Assembly: GCA_002633005.1 (NCBI GenBank)
Contig: NMRA01000159.1
Location: forward strand, 1 to 64,000
DNA length: 64,000 bases
Reading direction: 5' to 3'
Origin: Phoronis australis
Taxonomy: Eukaryota > Phoronida > Phoronidae
The notes beneath the pieces were generated by a model. It was not told where the DNA came from. It made no database searches and saw nothing but the letters and a program-made list of their open reading frames with translations. Each line of letters starts with the position of its first letter. Position 1 is the stretch's first letter. The position numbers and the translations under genes are program-made. Positions 1-11,000 of the stretch are shown here, piece after piece.

Positions 1-199
1 TTGAAGGAAGGTACTTTGGTTAGGGATCGTTTAAAACGTATTTTTCACGAGTTTTCGCGGTCCATGCCACTTTAACGTAGAGAAAGGCCTCCGACAAGTA
101 GACGCTCAATCAAGTCCGCTGTTCGTCCTGTGTGCAGAAATTATGTCACTTCATATCAGAAGCAATGAATTGATTTAGAGTCTGTACAATAGCCAACCA

Positions 200-1010
200 C
201 GAAATTAAAATTTCACAGTATGAAGACAATACAGTTCTTTTCATTTTTAGGACATTATCTGGGCTTCACTTGAGTTATGAAAAATCCAAAGGCATGTTTG
301 TCTCAAAATTGCACCGTAATCGTTAAAAGCTGGCCCCAAAATCCCATTAAAAGGCTAGGAATATACTTTGGCGGAAAAGGGGACGACGCTGAAAAAATCC
401 AAAAGCTTAAAGACCTTTTCAATATTTGGAAAACACGAAATTTGTCCATAAAATGCAGCATCTTCATTACTAAAATTTTTGGTTTATCGAAACTCATTTG
501 TGTAGTGTCAACTGTGGGTATCATCAGAAAAAAAATTATCAGAGAATTCATGTGGTTAAATAAACCCCAAAAATAAAAGAATCTGTGACAATTTCGCCAT
601 ATCAAGAGGGCGGTTTGAAATATCCTAACATGAAACTTATATCAAATAAAACTCAATGTTTAATTGGGTGAAGCGTTTTAACACAGGATGAGGCAAGTTA
701 GAGGATATATCCAAGGCATGTTTTCATTCGCGTTGGCGGTGACCTCGTTTTTTCATCCAATTTTCAACTGAAAAGTGCAAAATTACAAACCCTTTTTGCA
801 AGAATGTTCTGACAGCGTTGGATATTCTTAATCCTGAAATATTTAAGGATGTACCAATATACAAACAAGTGATATGAAATAACCGCAACTTAACTGTTAA
901 AGGTAAACCATTATTTTACCAAGATCTCTACAACGCAGCTCTGATATTTTGTGATGATTCTTTAGATAGACAGAACAAACTTCTCAAATGGGAAACTATT
1001 CAGAAAAATT
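200..1010 (+). mobile_element. Tx1/L1-type LINE fragment, decayed
   Basis: Translated pieces in shifting frames resemble the region after the reverse-transcriptase core of Tx1-clade LINEs. Around 340-500 the peptide reads GIYFGGKGDDAEK, then WKTRNLSIKCSIFITKIFGL, the usual thumb/connector stretch. Around 900-990 it reads KGKPLFYQDLYNAALIF, a typical later segment. Stops and frameshifts break it throughout, so it is not coding now. The family call rests on recognition of the protein style; the limits are approximate. It resembles the better preserved copy at 42565-44650. Confidence 0.55.
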
Positions 1011-1099
1011 AACTTGAGGGATACGTCTATCATACCATTTTCTTCCATTACAACGACCTTGAAGAAAGTTCTGCCAGTGGGTGGGGCGGATAGAAGGAT

Positions 1100-1718
1100 T
1101 GTCAGTTGTAACAACATTGGATTTTTATTGATCAACAGTTTCAAGACATCTGCAGCGAAGGGCAAGCGGACGGTCGGGAGAGGGTCAGACGAATCTGTAG
1201 TGACCAACGTCTAGGGGAATGTCTGAAGGGAGCAACACTGATGGCAAGATTGCAGTGGAACATCTGTCAACGGTGGAGTTCAAGTCGAGGGCGTAGAAGT
1301 AACGTTGGGTAACTAGCATCAACTGATTGGATGAAGGATGATCCAAGCTGAGATGAAGAGCCATGTGTAGACCGTCTAAGACAGAACGTGGAACAACTAT
1401 GCATTCGCGAATCGGAGCGAGGGGTGCATTTCTACGGACAACTCAGTAGCAAGCCACCACTGTAGCTCCCTTGACAATGTACAGGTAACGCTTCATTTCT
1501 CGAATATCACTCAGCTTCTTACTGGGACGCGTATCCTGAGTTAGATGAGCATGAGTACGGCGTAGGTCTGGGCACTCAGTTTGAATACTATGCCAAGCAG
1601 AACCGGTAGTGCCCGGAAGCTTCGACGCACCACTTAGATCAGATGTCGTCTGTGGATGAACGAAAGACCGCGCAATCTTCGGTAGAACAGCCACGAAGGA
1701 GCACACCTGGCACGCCAT
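1100..1718 (-). mobile_element. LTR-type retroelement integrase remnant
   Basis: Read on the minus strand, the open stretch 1718-1443 contains DLRRTHAHLTQDTRP and MKRYLYIVKGATVV. After a stop the same protein continues with IVVPRSVLDGLHMALHLSL, then DHPSSNQL and RYFYALDLNSTVDRCS. In a shifted frame it ends with PTVRLPFAADVLK near 1140. This order resembles the zinc-binding (H2C2) and leading catalytic region of integrases from animal LTR retroelements. The copy has a stop and frameshifts and no LTRs were seen. Whether it is BEL/Pao or Gypsy type is not resolved. Confidence 0.5.
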
Positions 1719-1977
1719 GTCTGAACATGTATGAATTAAATTTCGACTCAGGTGTAAAAGTAATTTTTATACTTCCATATGCAAAAATACAGGCAAGATA
1801 ATTCGGTTATTAGACGGTCCGAAAAAGCCTATAGATGGGTACTAGTACACTTTGTAATGCATGGCTAAATTGGGCTCCAATTAAGCACGTTATGATGAAT
1901 ACGGACAAATGAGTGCGTACTTGCGTTTAAAAAGAATATGATGAATAAATATCTGCGAAATATCAATACATGTCAAG

Positions 1978-2051
1978 ATGGCATCAGGGTCGCCGCGACC
2001 GAAATCCGCTGCGCCCCAATCAACCTCGCCCACCGCCCAGGCTACTGACAT
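1978..2051 (+). CDS. CIZ1: CIZ1-like exon 1 (predicted start exon)
   Basis: A GC-rich island in AT-rich DNA carries ATG in a good context (caagATGG) and ends in a perfect GTAAGT donor. It encodes MASGSPRPKSAAPQSTSPTA followed by QATD and leaves two bases (AT). These join in frame to exon 2 at 8668 to give D-M-LSGAMYNKQ. The link is inferred from phase and splice sites only. The alternative is that translation starts at the ATG at 8681. Confidence 0.5.
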
Positions 2052-5000
2052 GTAAGTTGGAAATCTTTTCCGTCAAGTTTGTTCCTCGTGTAAAGTCTGT
2101 GAGGCTGTGCACCACTGACACTGACTGACAATGAGAGAAGAATTTTCTTCCTCAATGAATGTTTTTATTGGGGTCTTGACCCACTTTCGAATCGCCGACT
2201 AATGTGAACGTGCTCGTGGCTGGGTATACAGGTGTTTTCTCAGCACGGCTACTAAATGCTTGTTTTTTAGCATTTCCGATGACACAAATTTCATTTTTAT
2301 TGGTTTTCGTTACAAACTTAGAGATAATTTAGGTCCTCTAAATTAGCGCATTTTGCAACATTCTCAGCGCAGAATCTCACTGTATGCCATACCGTGAATA
2401 ATACGCTTACAAGGAAGTCACGCATTTCTAAAGATATGCGGGTCCCGGAATTTTCACCGCTCTTCTTTCTGAGCGGCTGGTACCAGGATCAAAGAGAGCG
2501 CGACGTCGGAATCAGGTACAGTTGTTATGACCGCATTGCCCGATGCCAGCAAGACCCAATTAAATGTAATTATCCGACCATGACATCTCTGACTGTACAC
2601 AATGGCGAATTTTCAAAATGCATTAACCACTAATTTTCGTTATAAACGAACAGCTGGAAAAAAAACAACCAAGTACAGTTTTCGGTTTTTAAAAATCTAT
2701 GAACTAATAATCTAAAAACTACAACCATTGAATACGATTGAAGATAAACTACCGCGCGTATTGATATACTCGGTGGATATACAAACGCTGATCAGAGTTA
2801 AAAATATCACATCGTTTTCATTTTTTAATATTCTTTCAATCTCGTTTAACCACATTTTTGACCAGCAAACAGTTCTTGTTCCTACTTTTCATTTTTTTAT
2901 TACTGACAAAGAGCTAGAATAGTTATATAGTCAGCGCCACCGAAATTGTCCAGAGATTCCAAATCTTCAGTTTGGTTATCACCATATTTGCACATTTGTA
3001 CATATTTTATGATTTGAGTTCTAATAAAGATTAAACTTTAATGACACGTGAAATGTTTAGTGTATACCTGTAGTGTGGTAAGTTTAGGGATGGGCTCACA
3101 ATGAACTTAACTAAGTTTAGCTGGCGATCAAAATCTACCACTGTTTTGGTACTTCAAGTTCCAAACTTGGATAAAAAGTTATCAATCCGTTCCCGGTAAG
3201 AAAAAACAAGTGGGCAGAAGCATTAAAAATTAAATAAAGAAAACCGGAAACTCACCGTTTAGTCTTTAGGAAGTGACCCTTTGTGAAGATAAACACAAGT
3301 TAACCTTTTTAGTCATTTTGTAATATTTATAATGTACCAAGTTAAAACTACTCTCCAGAGTTGCAGGCTGGCTGTAACTCTGCAAATGTCAGAGAAAACC
3401 AAATTGGGGGTACTCAAAACTTAGATAAAAAGTTATCAACCCGTTTCCGGTAAGAAATAAACAAGTGGGCAGAAGCATTAAAAATTAAATAAAGAAAACC
3501 AATATAAAAATTATCGTTCCTTTGGGAAGTGGCTCTTTGTGAAAATAAACACAAGTTAACCTTTTTAGTCATGTTATAATATTTATAATTAATGTACCAA
3601 GTTAAAACAACTCTCCAGAGTTGCAGGCTAGAACTCTGCAAATGTCACAGAAAGCCAACTTGGGGGTACGGTAGGCCTGCTAACAACAACCGTTGTTGAA
3701 ACAGTAATGCTAGCATTGACCTTTCCACTTCATTAGGTCAGATCTACTTCAATACAAAGGGCGTACTGAATAGGCATCGTAAAAATTGTCTGGGGTTTAG
3801 GGAATCAGAGCGGTCACATGCAGTGTAAGCGAGAAATTCTTCACATGAAAAACAGGCTTCTGGGGCAGGAGTTCGGATTATTTCATGAGTCTCATTATCG
3901 GGTCTAATTTCTATACGGTAAGAGTCTCGACTTTAACAGTGTCGACTTAACTTTAGGCTTCAACTCTAACTTTCGAATCTCCCTTTTGGCTTTGGATACT
4001 TTGTGCGATTTTAGAGTCGACCCTCAGTAAAGGATGAATGACGTCGGCCTAATTTTATATTTTCTATTTAGAGTTAAATAAACTGTCTCACTATCTCTAG
4101 GCTGGACTTTGCACGATGTCACCACGGTTCTTTTGCTTGCGATACCCGGTAACTAAAAAAATCCACGACGGTGCGAAACATTTTTACGTAAGACCACAGA
4201 TTATAGACAACATAGATAGTCTATGGCATGAAAAATATGAGGAGCGCGATGCTGGACCCTCCACCGATTCCCGTTTATATTTGTATGGACGCTAAACGTG
4301 GCATCTTTATAGTTGTCATTACAATTTTTTGAAGTCACCGTCTTTGTTTTCCTATGGTCAAGGAGCGCAGAGACATGTTTTAATTAGCGTATGGCCGTAT
4401 ACAACACGGCCGCGTGTATCAACTGGATTGACTCGGGTTACGCCTGTTAGAGATTCTAATGCTAACGTCGCCTTTGGTTGAAAAATAAAACCAGCCTGCT
4501 GCTGTGTGTGTGAACTATGAATCTTGCTTAATCTCAAGATCGCGTATATGGGTGAACTTAGAATAGGCCTACACTGGAAACTTGAGAAGTTCACTCAAAT
4601 AATCACCTCCACTAGGATAAAAATTTGCACTGAAGTAAGTCAAACTACATTTTAGTAAAATAACGTAAATTTTAACTAATAGATTTCCCATTATTGGCGA
4701 TCTTATTCACCAAACAATTGGTGATTTAATCATTCACATATACTTCCAATTCTATGACACAAGTTACGCTAAAGAAGAAAATGGATGACCATGAGGCTAA
4801 AAATTCGATACACTGAACAAAAAATTCACCTGCTTGCCCAAATGAATAGTCAATTCCAAGTTCACGCATACGCGAACTCTAGATCAAGCAGGATTCCAAG
4901 TTCACGCACAGCACCTGCTAGGACATCTGGCGTTCCGAAAAGAAAGTTAGATGCAGCCATTTTGCGAAGCGTGCAAGTTTTGGACTTCTTGAATGTTGTG

Positions 5001-8000
5001 CGTGTTGTTGAATTGTTTACGTCGCAATTGCCTGCTTATTGCTTCTTGAAATACTTTTTGTCACTGTAAGTTTTCATTGGTTGAGTTTTTGGAGCTCCGC
5101 ATTCGGGCAGTCGCATTTGATAAGCTGATAAGTGAAACTGCGGTGTGCGATGCTCGCTGTTGAATTTCGGTCCTTCATTTAGCAGTTCAAAGAACAAGTT
5201 TCATCCACTTTCTTTTGGGTTTGGAGTTCTAGTTGTGAGCACCTCCAACATCTGTTTTTTGCTTTTGAAAATGTCGGTCACGGCAGATGTAGGGGTGGAG
5301 CAGTTCGGCAGAAAAATCTACTCCGCAAAAGGGGGTGGGAATTAGCAGGCCTGAAAGTAGGCAATGACCATCGCCTCTATTGGCCCGACCAGAGGCGATG
5401 CAGCTCCTATAGGTGCTCCATACGCGGGAAGCTTTTCGGCGAATTATGCCTCGCACAGACTAAGACATCAAAGTTATAAATACCTTTTGCGCATAGATGA
5501 ACACCTTAGGAGGTTGTCCATGTGTTTAATTCCTTCCAACTCGAACAAATACTCCCGTTATCAAACTTTTTCTTCGAGCAGTCCCTATTTCAATTCCCAA
5601 CTCACCATTTTCACTCGGTGCACGCCAAGAGATATAACCTCATTGTTTTAACCAGGCCGAAGGTCAGAAGTTGCGGTCCTACCGGCGAACTTTGAAAGCT
5701 GAAGTCCCTGCCCTTTGCGTACGTGCTACCGGGAACCAGCCGTGCATTTGCCATGTTGATAAACATTAAAATGTCAAATATGTGGACAAAGACTATTAAA
5801 TGTAATATCAACAGCATTTATTTTTATCAAATACAAACGTTAATTCATTGAAATACAATCAGTTTCAAGTAACGCCAATTAAAGACAAGTAGTGGTGGCA
5901 TTTTGGAAACAAACATTTGACTGACAAAACCGCAATGGCTTGCCTTTGACCTATTTAAAGATTGAGGTCATGAAGTCACATCACCTAGCGAGCGCTGTAA
6001 AAATTGGAGCGTGCGCAGTATAAAAATGGTGAGTTCACGATTTTGGGAACTGAACGAGTGACTGCTCGACAGGGCTTAGAATTTTCCGCGGAAACGCGGA
6101 TTTCCGCTTTTTTCAAATGTTCTGTCCGCGCATTTTATTATATTTCCGCGTGAAAAAAATCGGATTTGATATAAAATTTCCGCGGCAAATTCCTTTCTTA
6201 CCGCGGCGTTGCAGACGACGTTCACCTTGAAAAGCGGAAGTTGCTCTTTATGTATTGGAGGAACGCAAATTGTCAACATTGCCGGGGCATTTGGGTAAGC
6301 GTGGTGGGATTTTCAATGGCATCTCGTGTTATTGTAAACCGGGGCGACAAATACTACGGCTCTGCAGCCAAAAATGTGTGGGTTTGGAGTGGAAGGACGA
6401 GCTAAAAGGACGCAGACGCATGCTAGTGATGGTGGTAACGTTTTTTTTTAGTCCTCCCGATTCTTGTCGGGGAAAGGTTTACATCGACCATTTCAAGGCT
6501 GGGTAGCGTGCATGGTTTGGCCGTAAAAGTTTCTGCGTTTTTTGTCATTAGTCATTCCAAGCCCTGGCTCGAACAAAAAGTTCGATATCGGAAGTACTTG
6601 TTCGAGTTGGAAGGAATTAAACACACTGACAACCTCCTAAGGTGTCCCTCTATATGCAAAAGGTATTTATAACAACGTGACTTTCATGCTTTAGCCAGTG
6701 TGAGACATAATTTGCCGAAAAGCTTCCGGCGTATGGAGCGCCTATAGGAGCTGCATAGCCTCTGGTTGGGCCAACAGAGGCGATGGTCATTGCCTAGCCT
6801 GACAGCTGCAACGGGGTTTTTAGTACACACCTGTGGGCACCTTGTCAATGTGAGCCCCCCCGGGTTCACCAGGTGTGTAGGGTTGTCTTGCTATTTTTGA
6901 GAATAGCCGTTTTGGAAGAAACGTGGAGTGTCCTATTCCACAGTGTTGTTTAATATCAAGTATATACGTTAATACAGTCGGTTGGCAATGAATAACTCGG
7001 GGTTGAAAATGTTAAAATCAAAGTAGAGATGAGATTTTTAACTCTAAGTTACATATATAGATTGAATTTCAGCCTACATGGAAAAATGTTGGTTAAGCTT
7101 CATCTTTATGGGACTTTCAATTTGTGTAGTTCATGGTAATGGACCTGACATGTATTTGTGTAACTGTAGTTTTCTAAAATGGCGAAGCGCCGGTGAAAAC
7201 TGATGAAATGGGTGGAGAAACTGTAACTTTTATCGTGTTCACATTCATTAAAAAGAGATCGTACAACAATGTAAATTGTATTGCACGGAATAGTCAATAG
7301 TTTAATGAACCACAGACAAGTCTAGTTATCTCAGTAGTTGCTGCATTGAATGACCTGATTCAATTTTAACGGGTAGTCTGAAGCCCTGTCCTGGCATGTC
7401 CACTTTAATGCAACTTCAGTTGGTCATTGAAGTTCCATATGTAGACTGACACGAAACTCTTATACACATAGATCACACTGACACTTTGTTGTGGTGCTGG
7501 GGTCCGCATCCGCTGCGTCCACCACCACGCTTCTTTCGAATCCTAGGCAATGGGGGATCGCATGTCCTGTACTCGCGTGCGGCAACAGGCTTTGCATCCC
7601 CCTGGGTACAGTCACCTCCACCCTCCTTTCAAAACCCAGGGGACACGGTACATATCCTGAAGTTTTTTTCAGGGACGTAAATAGTTACTGTTTAAGAAGG
7701 TGAATTCATTTTCAGATTTCAGTGGGGGCAAACTATGATCTTCTTAGTTATTGAACTGTCTCCAGTTCATACTAAAACTGAATTTTGGAGTTTTGAAAGT
7801 ACCATAGGTTAACTGTATAGTTTTGCGCAATTTTGAGTTTCACATAGTAGGGAACAATGGGTGGACTTGGCACCTACAGAGAAGGTATGTCTTGGAGTGG
7901 GATTGTTTTAGTTGAGTGAGGAGTTTCACAAGTTGGATGTCAGACTAATGACGGAAACATTGACATAAAGGAATTGACGAGTAGTTTTTGAATGTCAATT

Positions 8001-11000
8001 GACCTATCGCAAGCTCTGCCCACTTGCCTGAAGTTGACAACAAACAATAAATGTTACGTGATGACTTGTTTGACGGGTAAAATGGCGGCTTGGAAACGAA
8101 TGTGGTTCAAAAATGCTGCTTTCTGATCGGTCAGTTAAGCCGTCCCTCAAAATCCTGGCGATAGGTCAATTATGGCTTCATTTGAAGACTACTGAAGGTG
8201 AAACAAAAGACCCTTGATTTTTGATTTTAGACATTGCTATTGAGGGCTGTTTTACAGGAGCAGACAGTGTGGCTCAGTGGATAGAGCTCCTTACTCCTGC
8301 TTGAGAGACCTGGATTCAAATCCTGGCTTCACTGGCTGACATTCGAGCATTGCACAAAGGTCTAATATTCCTCTGAGCTCGGTCGTACTTGTGACTGAGC
8401 AAGGGAGTGAATGAGAACCTGGATATATTGCGAAAAGCGATTTCTGGGGCTGTGCTCGTATTTACGGGGTGTTTCATAAATACAAAAAATCAAGTAGTTT
8501 TAACAGATTCTATGATGCTATTTCTCAGAATGAATCGCATCATAGTTTCGAGTTAGTCAATGAGATACCCTAGAATATCAAGGTATAAGAATGATCACTA
8601 ATCAATTTTTGGCAGAATATTGTGTGGAGACGTGCAACAAAAACTGAAAGGTAGTATTCTATTGCAGGTTGTCTGGCGCAATGTATAACAAACAGAGAAT
8701 TAGTGGGTTGCTAGGCAACCATCCCAACACAGGCGCAGGGCTGTTGCCTTTACCCCAAGGCAACTTGAGCTCCAACTATGAGTGAGTAGAAAACATTATT
8801 GGATTTATGGTCATAGTATATGCACAAAGACATTTTTGGGCTGAAATAACTTCAGGTTGATGTTCTTAATGTTAGTACGGTGAAAACTCCCTCTGTTTAA
8901 GATGTACAATGAAGAAAGGTAAAGTTGCGTTGATAAATTTCTCAACAAAAATTAGTTGTAAGATAATTCTCTGGGATCTCCATCTCCTATTTTGACTGGC
9001 TGCGGTAACGAGTTTGAATTACACTCGCTTTTTTGTGTCCAGTTAGAAAACCAGTGCAACGAGTTGGCGAATTTTCGGGAGATTAGTCGACGTTTAAGCA
9101 AAATTTTCTACTTGTGACATTAGTTTAATGCGCCGATTCCAGAACTTTACATTTTAAAGTCTCCATCATGTGAACATGGAGTTTTGAACTTGTACAAGAG
9201 ACCTGCAATTCCATCCAGTCTTCCATAATTACAGATAACAGTTGCCGTGCTTTTGTCTTGAGGAACATTTGGTGCAATTTTTATCAATTTGAAATCTGGC
9301 AATTTAAGTCAAAAATTTTTATAGGCTTGGGCTTCCATTGGTCAAGTTGCCAGNCCAGTCTTCCATAATTACAGATAACAGTTGCCGTGCTTTTGTCTTG
9401 AGGAACATTTGGTGCAATTTTTATCAATTTGAAATCTGGCAATTTAAGTCAAAAATTTTTATAGGCTTGGGCTTCCATTGGTCAAGTTGCCAGCAGAGGA
9501 TTGTGGGTGGAAACGGAGCATGGTGAAGCGAAACCAATTTGACTGTTTGTCGAACACTTCACGTCAACTTATCAATGAAAATGAATTTTAGAAACCCAAC
9601 TCACGAGTTGACTACCAGCCGGCGTGGTTCAAATCCGAACAGCGTCGACATTTATTTTTGTTAACGCAACACAAATTTAGTAATACTTGGCCTTGGAAGT
9701 TGGTGCCCTTTGTTGTCCAGACTCCCCTGAAAGTATGGTTTTGTATTTGGGTAATGTGTTTACTGTGCTGCGTGTGTGTGGGGGGAGGGGGGGTCATAGC
9801 TCTTGACAGCATAACAGTCCTGCTTCACCATCAGGTCACATGCTGTTGTCTTTGAATTGTTAAAGCAGTGTCTCAACTGTCTAAAAACAAAAATCGAATT
9901 GAGCCTTTTCCTCTCATCAAAATTAGTCTTGTAATATTCTTTACCATGAGAAGATTATATTTCCATTATAAACCAGAACATCGTAACTATTGGTGAAAAA
10001 AAACTGCTTCAGAGTTTATTAGTTGCGAATTCAAAAATGGCGCATGTACACATTGCCTGTGGTTTCAATTGGTATCAGAAGTTATACATTGAATTAAAAG
10101 ATTTGATATTTGTTTTTTTTAGCTATCAAAACAGGGAAAATGTATCCTTAATTAATGACCTGCTTTTTAGCACTGGGCTTGACTCTTATGATAACTTCTT
10201 TGACCGGCGATCCACCAGTCGACTTCAAGACGATTTTGACGATTATAGGCAGGATTACGACCTAGACAGGTAATTAATTGTATGAAAGTGGAATGGGGAT
10301 GGGATGTTACTGATCTCAAGGAGAAAAAATGGCATTCAAAAATGTGTCATTGAATTGGTGCATTTTGTGTGACAAATGGAATTCAAAATATCGATTTTAA
10401 CTGTGCCCTAAAGGTCACCGCCCCATCATAAAAAACTGCATTAGAAGTGTTTGCATAAGAAGGTATTACAAAAAATTCACTAGCTGAATGTGTAATCTCT
10501 TTCATATACATTGTCTGATTGGACTCTGATGAAGTGTTGATCATTCGCAAGTGAAGGAGAACTGCGCCCTGAGCGTTTTTTTGGAACAAAACGCTTAGTA
10601 ATGTGGCGGGTAAACCCAATTAGGGGTGTTAGACTCAATTAGGGTGCTTGACCCAATTAGGCATGCTTGACCCAGTTAGGCGTGCTCGTATTCTAGGTCT
10701 TTGTTTGCAGCTTACTGCATCTTAAGATTTTGTTATTCTTGATTGGATTGTAATTGGAAGAATAGTGAATACCTTAGTTTCTTCTTTTAATTGATAATAG
10801 TGATTTTCCCACAAATTCTCTGTTCTTTGTTATGTCGGTTGTGTGCTAGTGGGCTGGCCATAAATAGCCGTCTGACATAACGAGGAATTCCGATAGCGCT
10901 TGGCCATCGTGGCGAGGATTAAAGGGTCATTTTGTCTAATCTTTTTTGGCATGTACTGTGTTGGGTCAATGTTGTTTTAAGCAGTCTCGAGATTATGGGA

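Noticed and set aside
4785-5069. 94-codon open frame in CIZ1 intron 1
   Set aside because: No domain, contains a small internal repeat, and no compatible splice sites were found.
8263-8340. Possible tRNA gene
   Set aside because: Box A and box B are present, but the acceptor and anticodon stems do not pair well and a non-tRNA tail follows, so it is a SINE head. The same applies to 15325-15402.
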